Shown here piece by piece: positions 13,108 through 25,799 of a DNA stretch of 54,590 bases. Position 1 is the first letter of the stretch, and every line of letters starts with the position of its first letter. This stretch comes from Smittium mucronatum (taxonomy: Eukaryota; Kickxellomycota; Harpellomycetes; Harpellales; Legeriomycetaceae): positions 1 through 54,590 of the forward strand of contig LSSL01007656.1 in NCBI GenBank assembly GCA_001953115.1, given 5' to 3'. Both the position numbers and the translations under genes were made by a program. The notes below the pieces were generated by a model. The model searched no databases, had not been told where the DNA came from, and worked only from the letters and a program-made list of their open reading frames with translations.

Positions 13108-13137
13108 TATGTGTTTTGCTTCAGCGCAAAACACATA
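13108..13137. repeat. Perfect 12-bp hairpin
   Basis: TATGTGTTTTGC at 13108-13119 is exactly complementary to GCAAAACACATA at 13126-13137, with a 6-base loop. The stem has four G/C pairs, unusual for this window. It lies inside the decayed coding block, so it may be incidental or a late local inversion. Confidence 0.8.
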
Positions 13138-16100
13138 AATAGTTCCAGTTTTCTTTAGTTTTTTGGCTACTTTATCTGAAATTTTTTTTCTTTTGTTATA
13201 TATTTTTAGATAAATAAATTATACATTACCTATCTATCAAAGTTACGCTTAGTTTACTTATATATATTTTTAGTTTATATCTTCTGTTATTATCTTTCCA
13301 TCATCGTTTTTGACAAATTCCAAAGTCGATGTGTCATCCAAAGCAATTATACATTTACAAGAGTAGAAAATTCAAAGCAATTAAGTGAATATTTTGATGA
13401 ATAAGCTGTAAAAAGAAGCAATTCATAGGAAGTGGCGTAAATTTGTATCCTAAATAAGGAAAAAAAACCTTTTTCTTAAGATATTCTTGAAAAGGTTATT
13501 TCTTGTCCACATTTTCTTATTTCAATGAATAATATATCATCTTTGAGACCGAAAAAATAAAAATTTTGAATTGAGTTTGAAACCTTTTTCTCTAGATTTT
13601 GAAATAATTTAAATAGTACCGAATGTTATTCAAGTCTATTTAGAAAACTATAGTATTTTTTCAGAAAAAACCAAAAAAATACTCTTTGCCGATACATTTC
13701 CTTAAATTCCAATCGATATTTATCTTTAAGGTTGCAGGTTGGCTCATCATTCTTAACGGAGATAAAAGGAATTCATCGTAACATTCTGTCGTTAGGATGA
13801 TACAATCTTCGATAAATTCTGAATGGAGTTTTATTTGATATAATGCCTATACACCATCAAGTTTTGTGTAGAATAAAAATATAATTATCTTTTTTAATAA
13901 AACTTATTATTATCAAAGGCTATTCCCCACTTAATTTTTATTTTTTACATTGGAATGAACTTTATTTAGAATCACGTTTTTCCATTGAATTTAGGAACTA
14001 ATGCGAGTTTGGTAAATAAGGCAATGTTGAATATATTGAGTAGTCTGATTTGTAAAATTAGCAAAGATTTTCACATAGATCTCGTGTTAATCTGAATAAT
14101 ATCTTCGAATTTGTGCGTAAAATAGTTGGTAAATTTTTAGATGAAATCGATTTGCAAATCCACTTTTTATCACAGTCATATTTAGGTCAAATAATAGAGC
14201 TAAATATTAAAGAATAAGTTATATTTCAGGGTTAGGCTTTGGGTCGGGTCCATCGCAATCGCAAGAAAAAAAAGGGAAGCATATTCAGTTTCAAGAAGTC
14301 CAGCGGAAATAATTTTGATTTAGGATGGTAATTTTCGTTTGATGGTTTGTAATCACCAAACAAGATAGTATTTAGCTTTAGATAATACTATAAAAATTTC
14401 ACCAAAAATATTATATTAAGTCTGGAGATTCATCAGCAGAAAGAAAGTCAAAATTTCAATTATATCAAAATTAAAGTTTTAAATCGTAATCAGGCCCAAA
14501 ATTTCTGTCGTTGAACCGTTTATAACAGCAATTTTAATATTTTGCCAGTCTAAATAAGTAGTTTATACTATTCGTGACTTTTGTAATCATTGAAGTGATT
14601 AGAGTTACAATATTGAGCAGAAAAAACATGTCGCAGATTTTATTATTGCTGATAATTATAAGCATAATTTTTCATTCATATGTGATTTCATAGTAGTTAA
14701 AAGCGTATCGGTCAGCTTGTTGTCTTTTAAATTTTTATATGGCAGTCTAAAATCAAAAGAGTTTTAGGAGTTTCTTTATCGGTAAAATATCAATTTAGTA
14801 ATATAGCTTTTAAGAAAAAGATAATGATTTTAATTTTTTCTAGTCTTTTTTTCGGGATTATGATTAGTTCGCAGCATATTTCTCTCTCAATCTATTTTAT
14901 ATTATTTCCCTATATATATAAAGAAGAGTTAGTGTTGGTTTCGACTAAAATGAATCATTTTCAAAAGTTTTTGCTTAACCAGCACATTTTTAAATAATAT
15001 TTTTCTTTATTGGGAAATATATATCCTTCTATATTTAATAGCCAAACTTCGGTTTGTAAATTTTAGTTTTTTCTGGCTGTGATGAAAAATATTCCGCCTT
15101 CTATAGGGCCATGAAAAGACTGTACATCAAAAGGCTAAAAAAATAGATCTTGAAAAGTTTTTTGAGCTCTAATTATTAATAAAATATCATGAGCTCCATT
15201 GTGGTTTGAACATCTAAAAAATGTTTATTTTTAACTTTTTTTTTCTATTTCATTTCAAAAAATTGCAATTTGAGTCATTTTTCGGATTTTGCGATTTTTT
15301 CGTATTTAATTTAGATCAGCTAACTTCAAATTTTGGAATCATTTTTTTTTCGCAGCATTTATTTATTCAATTTGCAGTTATTTTATGAAATGGTTTGAAT
15401 ATATTGAATAATTTTAATTAAAGTGAGAGAGTAGGATCGTGGCGTTAATTTTTTCGTATTTATCGTTAAGAGCTAGTTTGAAATCGAGTTTCACATCCAT
15501 ATTGTCGAAGTAATGCATTTTTGAGAGGTGATTTAAAAATATAGTGGAGTCGGTAGAAACTTCATGCCATCTGCATGTATCTTCTTTAATGCAAATCGAC
15601 TGCAATAATATTTTGTTTGAATTCTGTCAATTGCTAATAATTGAAAGTTATATCATCGACCAAACAGATACAATTCCAAACCACTACAATCGTATCTAAT
15701 AAATCTAAAATTTCAATTTTCTTAAAAAATATGCTGAAGTGATTTAAATCTGCGGTAAAATCGGTATTTGGACTAGCAGATTTTTCGGCTAAATTTAAAT
15801 TGAGTTCGGTTTATCTTAGAAAGTATCTTTTTGCGAATAATAATTTGGATATAATCCTTATAGAAGTGTAAATATATATTTTTAGCGGCTTTTATTTTGA
15901 ATTAAAGTTTTTCTGTTATAGAATAAATGTCCGAATCTTTTCCAGTGACAATTTTAGTGAAGCTATCATTTTATGATAAAAGTTTATTGTAGTGTTTTTC
16001 GGTGCTAATATGCTTTTTTTTAAGTTAATTTTTTTTTAATTTAAGTAAGCATATAAAAATTATGACTTTGACGATTAGGTTGGCAGAAATTTGAAAAGAA

Positions 16101-16621
16101 TTTTCAGAAGTTATATATGTAATAATTTGGATAATGTGTTTAAATGGGTCATGATTTTTTTTTTGGGTTCTCCTCCATTATAAATTAGTTTAGGGCATAA
16201 TTTTTTTGGTTCAAACCAACGAAGAGGCATAATGTATATACTATTTTCAATTATGACATAATCGATTAATTGATTTTTCTCTGAGTTATTTTTCTTAATA
16301 AATTTTATGCTCGACATATATTTATGCCTAAATAATTACCCTAAACTATTTTATATATATATTTTAAATTTTAATCTACTACATTTATACTAATACAATG
16401 AGTATTATCCAGCATTTCATCATTAAAATATGAATCTTCCTAAACAATATTTAGGAAAAAAGATTTAAATTTCTTTAAATATATAGATTGCCCACTTTTC
16501 CTCTAATTTATAGCATTTATTTCAAGAAATAAAAAAAATAAAAATTAATTCCTCTCATTAAATTATGTTCCAACAAAGAATCTACACAATAATAATTAAC
16601 TTATTGTCATTTATGTGATGT

Positions 16622-16652
16622 AAATACTAAATACTAAATACTAAATACTAAA
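16622..16652. repeat. 7-bp tandem repeat (AAATACT)n
   Basis: Just over four exact units of AAATACT in a row. This is an ordinary microsatellite. Confidence 0.9.
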
Positions 16653-18076
16653 CTGTCAAAAATAAAAAAACACAAAATCCTAGTTACAAAACTAGGTGCG
16701 TTGGCACAATAAAACCACGACATGATAGAACTATTAAATTAATAATTAATAAAATGAGCAAGTTTTAAATGAATTACTAAATGTAAATATTAAACATAAC
16801 TTTTTATACTAAAATTAAAAACATGTAAATTATTTTTCCATTCAGTTATTGGTTATTTCTGAATTGATTTAAGTGATAGCAAACAAAATTATTTATGTTA
16901 TTAAATAATGCTATATTGATTTATAAAATAACGAAATATATCATTAGATAGCTAATCATCCTGGAGGTTAATTCTCTGAAACAGTATATCTGTTTCCTGT
17001 CTGATATTGTTCGTAAAAACTTCTTATATTACATAAAAAATATTTATATTAAAAAATAACAAAAATAATTAATATGTAACCAACACAGATGTATGAATGA
17101 TTCTACATAGAATTCATCCATTATTTTTAAATACATCTAGAAGATTTCATTATTAATAATCAACCAATAGTTAAATGGATAAATCGTTCTTTCACAAAAA
17201 CTATCCACATAATAAATAGAAAATAACCAATATTTCAAATTAAAATAGGATACCTTAGTTAAATCAACCGATATTGAAAATATTTTAGATTTATTAAAAA
17301 AAAAAAAATTGGATCCTGAATCCTCAATTATCAGCCAATTTTAAATTTTTTTTAATTAACACTAATTAAAATATAAAAATTATGAATATAGAATAAAAGA
17401 ATATTTCCATTAACAGAAATTCAAATTATAAAATCATCTAAATCAGAATAAAATATATGTTTGTTTTATCTATTGAAAATTCAAAGAGTTTTTTTAACTA
17501 ATTTTCTAGTTTATAAACGGGAAAATTACAGAGGGTATAAAATTAACAAGTATATTGACTGTAGATATCCTATATGATTAATTAGAGCCATTAAAAGGGA
17601 ATTTTCTTAAAAATGGGATAAAATACAGCCTCTTTCTATTGAAAATATATAGGGCAAAATCTGAAGCTGAGTTAGAAAATACAATTAAGCCATCAGAAGG
17701 AATAATCATTAGATGGAAAAAAGTTATAAAAAAAAAATCATCTGATTCTAAACACCTATAGAAATAGAAAAATATAGTAAAATGAAATAAAAAGGTTTTC
17801 TATTGAGTCAAGCGATAAAGTTAGGTTTATAACAGTTATTATATTCTTTCCAACACCCGTCTCTTAAATAAACTTGAGTAATTTTTATCAATAATATTTT
17901 ACTTTTTTTAATAAAATAACATAATAAAAAATATAATGTAATTTTTTTAATAATTTTTTTTATTCTTAAAGACTTATCAATATGTTTAAATTTAATTTAA
18001 TTTAAAAATTTTGTGTTAATATTTCTAAGACAGGCTTAATAAACATATTATAATTCGAAAAAATCCAATAAAAATA

Positions 18077-18168
18077 TTTAAAATTTTATTTATGATTTGC
18101 AGAAGTAAGACTAATATAAAATTTTAAAATTTTATATATAATTTACAGAAGTAAGAATAATATAAAAC
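18077..18168. repeat. 46-bp tandem duplication
   Basis: Two diverged units sit head to tail. AGAAGTAAGA begins at 18101 and recurs at 18147, flanked in both units by TAAAATTTTAT upstream and AATATAAAA downstream. Confidence 0.8.
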
Positions 18169-21100
18169 ATAAGTTATTGATTGCAAAATACCAATAATAT
18201 TTAAATTTATGTAAATTAGTGATAAAATTTGATAAGAATTCGGAAATAATATGATGAGCTGTAAACTTGTGAAAAAAAAGATTAGGATATAAAACAAATC
18301 TCCAAAATAATCTGTAATAATAAAAATGAAATGTTATACAACCGGTTTATCAATATAAACTGTATATCAAGATCTTTTGGGCATATTTTAAAAGAAAAAA
18401 CCTTACTCAGGTTTTTTAACAGTAAGGCACTCAAATTTTATTTAGATAACATAAATCTCCAATTAATCTCATCAATTTAATAATTTTGAGTAAAAAATTA
18501 TGAATCCCAATTATAAAAAGTTAAATCCTATGTAAATTCAATTTTTGCAGCAGAAACTGTGATTTTCAAATTTTATCCAATAAAATATTAATATATGTGT
18601 TATATGAGGTTTTATATGTTTTTTGATGTTTATGGACAAAAAAATATTGAAACTCTAATTATTAACTGATTACTTATATTATTACATTCTTTCAGCTAAT
18701 GAAATAATAGAAAATTTTAGCTATATTTTCATTCGGTCCCATAAAATTAGAATTTATTTTTACTAAGCGAATGCTTTGACCTTGAAAGTTTACCTTTAGT
18801 TCCAAGTTACTTTAATAATTTTGATCGATTTTGTGAACCGACTTTACACAAAAATTTACGCTTTTAAATTTCTAAACACTTTTAATGTCAAATATAAAAT
18901 TTCGAGAATAAATTTCAAAATTAGCATATAATCTTAATTGATTATTCTTTTAATTAGGAATATGCTTCTAAAATTACTCAATCTATGTCTCTTAATTATT
19001 AGTTTGAAATGAAATAAAAAAAATTTATATAGTAAAGGTTAAGAATGATACATGAAAAACGGATTCCTGATAAAATCTGATATCTTTCTATTCAATGCTA
19101 GGATTTATATTTATAAAATATGAAAATATACAAAAAATTGATCGACATTTGTAAAAATTAAAAATTGAAATTGAAATGATAACTCATAGCTTTATAATAT
19201 CTTTTTGAAGAAACTATTGAGCTATAATAATGATTCTCTTTAAAATAGATTGCCACTTATAATTTATGGTCAAAAAATATAAATTTATGATATAAAAATT
19301 ATTTTTTTGCACATATTTCTAAAATATCTTAATAGTGTACCTTGTATTTATAATTTGTACATTTTTGATTATAACCTTATATAAACAAATAAAAAAAGTT
19401 CCATCTGATTTCAACTAGGCTGAGACATAAGTTTTGATAAACTCTTCAAATTTTAAATAAATTATTACTCTATAAACAAAAATAAATAGGAAACTACATT
19501 TTTTGATATTTTTAAAAATTTCATTTATATTATTTATTTTTTGTTCGATAATTATAAAATCTATAAATTATTTTTTATATAAATATCTTATAGATTAAAT
19601 TAATTCAAAATTTACTCACCATCATAAACATAATTTAATATATATTTTACATTTTATTCATATTTGAATTTCAACAACATACAGATCTGTTATATTTATA
19701 TTTATTTTAATTACAATATTAAATTATTAGATTAAATCACTAGATTATATGAGTAAATATGAGATTAAGATTTACATAAAAATCTAAAGATAAAGATTTT
19801 TTTTTAAAAAAAAAATTGAATAATCAAGTTCTTTTTTATAGAAATTCATAGCTTTCAGAAACCTGCTTTTATTTTATAGCCCTCAAAAAAAATATATATA
19901 TAAATATATCCCTATTTGGAATTTCCAATATTTAACTAAATTAGAAATACAAATTTTTTGGATAAAAGCATAAACTAATCACGATTTATACCACTAAAAA
20001 TCTGTTTAAAAAACACAAGATAAAAATCTCTTAGAAGTAAACATAGCTAAAAAATAAATAAACCCAAATGTAAATATAAATTTCATAAATATATACTTCT
20101 ATTTAAAATTTGTTTTCAGAACTAAATTATAATAATTTCTTTTTTACTTATATAATAAATTTTTCTTAATTGGAAGTCTTCAATTATAACCTAGTTAATT
20201 AATTAAGTTATAATATCTTATAATTAACTTCCTAAAGTTTACTAATATAACTTTGCCTAAGAATAAATATAATTTATTCTTTAATTATATTTTAATTTAA
20301 TTATTATCTCCCAAAAAAATTATATACTTTTTAAATGATTCTTTTTCGTTTTTCTTCATTTTATTTCCACTTATATAGATTTTATTGCTTTTTTTACCTA
20401 TATAGTATATTTTTTAAAAGCCTATTAATTTCACACATTTTTTCATAAATTATACTATTAAAAGCATGCATCCGGTTTAAAAAAACTACAAAAAAAAATT
20501 AATATGGAGCAATCAAAAATAACCAAAATATTCAAAATGACAAGGCCTAATATTTGGGAATCAGAATTCTATTTATATTAGATAAGAATTAAATCATATT
20601 TCATTTATAAAATCTACGAGAAACTTAACACTGCTTCAACAGACACAATAAACCTGTGTTAATTCAATTTTATAACTTTTTTATGCACGGGAATGTATCT
20701 ATTTTTAGGATCCATCACTCAAAAAAATTTTAAAATTTTTTCTCAAGTATTTTCATTTAAAATAAATAATAAAATAGATAGTTTAAAATTTTTTAATGTA
20801 TAGATTTTTGAGCAAAAAAATTTCATGAATTTCTATAATTTGCGAATCCTTTATTTAATTTTTATTCTTAAAATAAAGTACTCTTATATCTTTAGCATTA
20901 AAAAGTATATTATTAACAAGTTTATAATATGTGTAGCTATTTTTTTTCTAAAACTATTGATATCTAAAAGATTCAAAACTCGTATGCGTGAGGTAATAAA
21001 TCATGTAGATTAGTTTTGACGAAATCATTCATTCATATTTTTTAATTATATTTTTACAGTTTTATATTGATTGGTATTTAGCGTTTTAAGATAAGCTTAT

Positions 21101-23150
21101 TTAAGTTCATTTCCTAGTTTTATAAAAAAAATTTGATTTGCCTTAATTGATGCTTTGTAAACCATTTTTTAAATCTTATACGTTTCTTAGAAATTTGTGT
21201 ATATTTTATAAATATTTATAATCAAAATTATTGATACCATAAAAATTTTCGTTATATTGAGAAATAAACTCAAATTATTTCTAAATAGCATTTTTGTATT
21301 AAGATTTTATTTCAAAAAAATGTATTTATTTTAAGTTAAATCATTTATTTTTAGTTGTTGAGTTATTTTCTATTTATTTAATTAAAATAAAATAAAGTTA
21401 AAATCTCTGACCTTTAATCAAATATTTTTTTTAAAAAATTATAATTAAATAAATATCATTCACAGAAACTTAATATCTTTTGATACTTAATACATTTATT
21501 ATAACTTTAAATTTGATTAGTAAACAAGTATTACAGCTTTTTTAGCTCCATATTTTAATGATCATTATGAATAACATCTATTTTTTTTTATAAGTATTGA
21601 TTTGAATATTTAAAAAAATATAAGTTTAAAAAAATAAATAAACCATTTAATTTAGGAAAATAAGCTTTCTTAAAATTTTACTCATTGTTTTTTTTATATA
21701 GAAAAATCATAAAGTTACATTTCATGCTTGGCTAAAATTAGGAAAAAATCAAATTTATATTATAAATTGCATAAAACATACCTTTAAAATAAAATGATTG
21801 ATGAAACTATAAAAAAAAATTATACTTGACATAAATTATATTTTTAAGGATTATAAAAAAAATCATGTTTAAAAATTAATAAGACCTATTTAAAATGTAG
21901 TTTTAAACTATTTAATACTAGCAATTATTATTATTGCAGTAAAGACAAAAAATATATCTGGATTTAAATTTTTTTATAAATATAATCCAAAGAATAAATT
22001 TTAGTGAAAAAAATATTAAAATAAATTATGATTTTGTACCTATTATCGAGTTGATAATGAGAATTTTTTAAATTAATAGTGATAAATAATATTTAAGAAT
22101 ATAATAATTCTAAGAATTTATTCTTATAAATTACTCCCAATAATATAAATAAAGTCTTAAAGACACCATTGATTTATATATTAATAAATTCCAAATTTCA
22201 AATAAATTTATTTCTATTTATTCAAGTTTTTTATAATTTTTTTTCAATGCATAAATATGTAAAAACCAATTTATCACATTCATTTATTCTTAATTTCCCA
22301 AAACGGGAAAGTTTTAAAATGCCCCTAAAAAATAATTTCCTAGAACAAAAGTCTAAATTTTTGATAATTAAAAACTACTAATAATTTTTTAAATGGATTT
22401 ATACTAATATTTTAATGAATTACTATTAATACAAAATTTTATCTATGGTATAAAAATTTTAATGTCCAATAAATGATGTATTAAATATCCGAATAGACTT
22501 CTAATTGATTCATTCAAAAAATTTTAAATTTTTTTATAATATTAATATAAACCTAGAGAAAAATATGATTTTTCTTACAAAGTTAGATTAATTAAAAAAA
22601 AATCTCTAAAATTAGCATTTAATTGGTTAAAAATTAAAAAAAAAAATTTTATGTAACTATTAAATTTGAAAATAAATATTTATTAATTTTATTTCAACAT
22701 TATATTATTTTAAACGGTATATCTGTAACGAGATAAATCAGTTTAATTTATCTTGGTTATTCATCCTATTCTATACATATTTAAATGTTTCCCTGATTTT
22801 ATGCTCAAATATTTCATTTATTTTTGAGAGATATTCTCTAAAAATGGATTTTGAAAATTTTTTTGTGGTAAACAGTAAAACGCTAGTTTAAATAAAAAAG
22901 TTATTGAATAATTGGACCCACCAGATTTATCCCAATTAGCAGTGTTTAAACAATACAATACGTATAAAATCCCACAATAGTTGATTTTTTTTTTAATTAG
23001 AATATGTGGATGGTAATTAATAAGCTCTTAAATTAAATTCATAGGATAAATATCATAAATTATTGAGAGTATCAGCTTTAATAGAATAATTTGGATAATA
23101 AAAGGTAAAAGGATATACTAGTTAAAAATGTAAAAGATAGGGAAAAAGAT

Positions 23151-23384
23151 AAGTTGAAAAGCTTAGCCATTCCAAAATTGCCAAGCTTCCTTATTTATAG
23201 CATTTTCTATTTTATAAAAGTCAATTATGCTTATGAGAGGATTTCTTCAAGGAATGAAATATTTAATGCGTGTATTGATCTATTGGTTTGTTACAATATT
23301 TTTGGTGAGATTTCTTATCATAAAAAAACCAATGAAAACAGACGAAAAAAAAATTCGTGTTTCAATCGGGCTAAAATTCAATAG
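23151..23384 (+). pseudogene. Open fragment of an unidentified repeated protein
   Basis: From 23151 a frame stays open for 78 codons. It contains KLKSLAIPKLPSFLIY, then NYAYERISSRNEIFNACIDL, CYNIFGEISYHKK and a lysine/arginine-rich end. The same DNA recurs reversed at 43535-43720 with the reading KLKS.AVPKWL, NYVYERLSIL and ISSYHKL in the same relative places. The first 90 bp of the two copies are exactly colinear. Conservation at the protein level between two diverged copies argues for a real, formerly coding element. No ATG opens the frame, so it is probably an internal piece. I do not recognise the family; a transposon protein is the simplest guess. A second frame at 23227-23532 is likely a shadow. 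Confidence 0.45.
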
Positions 23385-23402
23385 ATTTTTTGTAAAAAAT
23401 AC

Positions 23403-23412
23403 GGGGGGGGGG
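23403..23412. repeat. Run of ten G
   Basis: An uninterrupted G10 tract in DNA that otherwise has about one fifth G+C. Similar tracts occur at 33463-33470 (G8) and 51341-51350 (C10). Confidence 0.9.
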
Positions 23413-23493
23413 AGAAAACAAGAATTGAATAGAAAATTATACGGTTTTGCAAACATATCAATTGAGATTCATTTTATTTTATTTTCTTTTAAA

Positions 23494-23630
23494 GGGAATA
23501 TATTTATAATATTCAATACTAGAAGAACTTAAATAAAAATAAAAGGAAAGGAAAAAATAATTAATAAATTTCATCCCACTCCCATCTGTTGCTCTAGCGG
23601 CTCCGTACCCACTGGGCATTGGTTCAAGAG
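23494..23630 (-). repeat. Dispersed ~130-bp repeat, copy B (best preserved)
   Basis: The minus strand reads TTGAACCAATGCCCAGTGGG, then TACGGAGCCGCTAGAGC, a G-rich segment ending GTGGGATGA, then ATTTATTAATTATTTTTTCC and a shared tail with CTAGTATTGAATATTATAAAT. It is closest to the inferred parent sequence. One minus-strand frame stays open through the core (EPMPSGYGAARATDGSGMKF) and on to the repeat's far end. Copy A (from its ATG) and copy C are open in the same frame across the core. The unit may be a SINE or the edge of a longer element. Confidence 0.8.
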
Positions 23631-23639
23631 TTATCAATT

Positions 23640-25000
23640 GAGATATTTCCTTATTTTTATGATGGAAAAAAAGTCTATTTAAAGAATAGAATTGTTAAGA
23701 ATATATTGACATATATTCAGATGGCTTTTTCAATCGAAAATTTTTTTTATTAATAACTACTTAATTTAACTCTTATGTTTTATTTTTAGAAAATAAATAT
23801 AAATTGATATAGGTTCGATTTATTTACTAAGAATTAGTAACTTAAATCGGTCATTATAATAATGATGATTTTTTCAAAGATAAAAAATGTGGCTGGAATC
23901 AAGAATTAAATCAATTAAATTCAGTTTCTGTGTTTTTTTCCCAAAAAACTCAGTTTCTTTCATCTTTTTGAAAAAAACTGCTCGATTATGTATACAGAAC
24001 GGATTAACATTATCAATAATAGTTTCATAGTAAAGTCTTAATTTACTAATTATTATTAGTTTGTGGTACTATTTCATCATTACAAGTAAACTGTGCTATA
24101 AATTTTTTCATTCAACAATCAGAAAAAAAAAGAGTTATGAAAAAAAGTATAAATTTAGAAAATAAAGTAATAATTTAATTATAATATACTGCTTTTAACT
24201 TTGTGTTTATAATTTTTTTTTTATTTTCATATATTTAAAGATTTAAGGTATAGGTATGAATGTCATTAATATTTATGTAGATCAGATTAAATTATAAATT
24301 GTACTTTGGAGTTATTAAAAGAATTATATTCATTGTATTTAATAAATAAATAACTAAGATTTATTGAGAAACTATGAGGTTGTATTTTATTATAAATTAT
24401 CAATTATTTTTATACATTACATTGAAAAATTTTTTTTTGGATTTTTAAAACGTGATAGATATATATAAAAAAAGTACAAATATTATTTACACATTAATTT
24501 ATTGTATTAAAGTAATCAAATTTTTTATACTCTAACTTATTATATAAAAGCAGTAATATTTTTTTGTAAATATATATTTTCAGTAAAGTACAAATTATAA
24601 TCATACTATTAATATCAAAGAATGCATGTTTCAATAATAATTAATTCTTTAAGGTATGATATGGATTAAATCAATCTTATAAAATTGAATCAATCCAAAT
24701 AATTTATTGTTTCTAGAACTTATTTTTTTGCATTAAATTTTTCTTAATCCTAAAATACCCCAGAAACTTCCCAAAATTTCAATATTTGTTAGAGAATATG
24801 GTAAAATATAAATAAATTTATTAATAAATTCCTAAAAGACTTTATGGTATTTAATATTATATTTTCGTATTTCTATTATTTGAAATGGTTTATAAATTAA
24901 CACAAAAAATTATCAAAAAATTGCATCGTAACTAATTTTGGTTAATTTAATTACTTCATGAACATAAATATAATATATTCACATATTAGCTTTAAAAAAA
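23640..25000. other. AT-rich DNA without recognisable features
   Basis: No sustained frame, RNA gene or shared repeat was seen on either strand. Confidence 0.55.
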
Positions 25001-25004
25001 TATG

Positions 25005-25799
25005 AATTGCATCTTCTTCCTAGGTGGAGTTTCAAAATTTTTAATGACTAAAAATTTAGAAATATTAAACTTAGATTTTAGTTGTCTTATTCTAATTAGT
25101 TAGGCTAGGTATTTTTTTTTTAAAAATTAAATTTTTTGTTCATTTTTATGTTTTGAATTTCCTGTCTTCAATTAGGTTAGTTTTCAGTTGTTTATTATAT
25201 TTAATACTTTTGGGCAGGGATCATATCCATTGGCGTAATACTTTAGTTTTTATTTTTTTATTTTTTTAATGAATGTATAAATTACTCGAATATTGCAACG
25301 AGCATGGATATTTCAAATTATTCAGTTGATTCTGATACCTAATCTTGTAGGCTTTACCTGTATTTATTTTCTTGGAGAGATGTAGCTGAAGATAGATATA
25401 ATGATGTGATACTTTGGTGCCCTTCATCATTATATTTTCTGCTCATGGAGAATACTTAGACTCAACGGTCAATTTGACGGGAGAACCAAATATTATATTC
25501 TTTTATTTTTTTACTTTGCTTTTTTTAAGTTCCGGTCCAAACCCCCTCGAAAGACTCTCACCAATTATTTCTACTGTAAGAGTTCTAAAAACACTTGGAG
25601 TTGTAAAAGTTGGAAGAAATTGAAAAATGCAAAAAATTTTAGCTAGGGACTAATTCCAGCTTTCAAGTATCTGACGAATTTAGGCTCTATGAGCATTAGA
25701 GATTATATTTTTAGATTGATGATATATTTCGTAGCATGTAATCAGTTGTGAAGGACGGATTTATTTCAGTCTAAGATATTAGCAATCCTCTTACATATG
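25005..25799 (+). mobile_element. Copy 2 (old, decayed) of the unrecognised 0.8-kb repeat
   Basis: It aligns end to end with the young copy at 26271-27065. It opens with CCTAGGTGGA (25019), shares the leader (TTAGTTTTCAGTTG) and then SWRDVAEDRYND near 25373-25408. It keeps AGTTCCGGTCCAAACCCCC (25530 on) and ends with TTATTTCAGTCTAA and AATCCTCTTAC.TA. At the place of the young copy's TAG it has GAT. A 69-codon ATG frame at 25414-25623 overlaps the old coding region and contains SSGPNPLERLSPII, matching SSGPNPPVRFSHII. The 5' hairpin of the young copy is not kept. Confidence 0.75.

Larger units (their letters stand above)
10681..16320 (-). pseudogene. Large unidentified decayed coding block
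   Basis: The plus strand turns T-rich here, so an A-rich sense strand runs the other way. Protein-like fragments in several frames are separated by stops: 68 codons at 16111-16317 (PLRWFEPKKLCPKLIYNGGE), 63 codons at 15414-15605 (CRWHEVSTDSTIFLNHLSK), an open stretch 13270-13365 (IIALDDTSTLEFVKNDDGK), a block near 13110-13160 (GTIYVFCAEAKHIHKF), and 12120-12360 (ANYIDLENNEHERE, later GEIKLEGKSINIKNTHNES). I recognise no family. It could be one long element ORF (a Polinton-like or other large transposon) or several insertions. A LINE is not supported because none of the RT blocks turned up. Confidence 0.45.
16321..23149. other. Long AT-rich stretch without recognisable genes
   Basis: Nearly 7 kb with only simple-sequence features. 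Frames at 20825-21013 and 22169-22381 are open for 60-70 codons, but they consist of I, L, F, K, N and Y with no motif and look like chance in AT-rich DNA. No RNA gene or shared long repeat was seen. Confidence 0.55.

Noticed and set aside
10681..16320. A third LINE on the minus strand (WNNIQG near 12980 recalls the start of an APE domain)
   Set aside because: Neither further endonuclease blocks nor any RT block follows on that strand; the match is a single hexapeptide.
20825..22381. Plus-strand open frames at 20825-21013 and 22169-22381
   Set aside because: Low-complexity I/L/F/K/N translation without motif or second copy, as expected from AT-rich DNA with spaced stops.
23154..23532. The two overlapping plus-strand frames taken as two genes
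   Set aside because: Only the first (from 23151) is supported by the second copy at 43.6 kb. The other overlaps it in a different frame and runs into the dispersed repeat.
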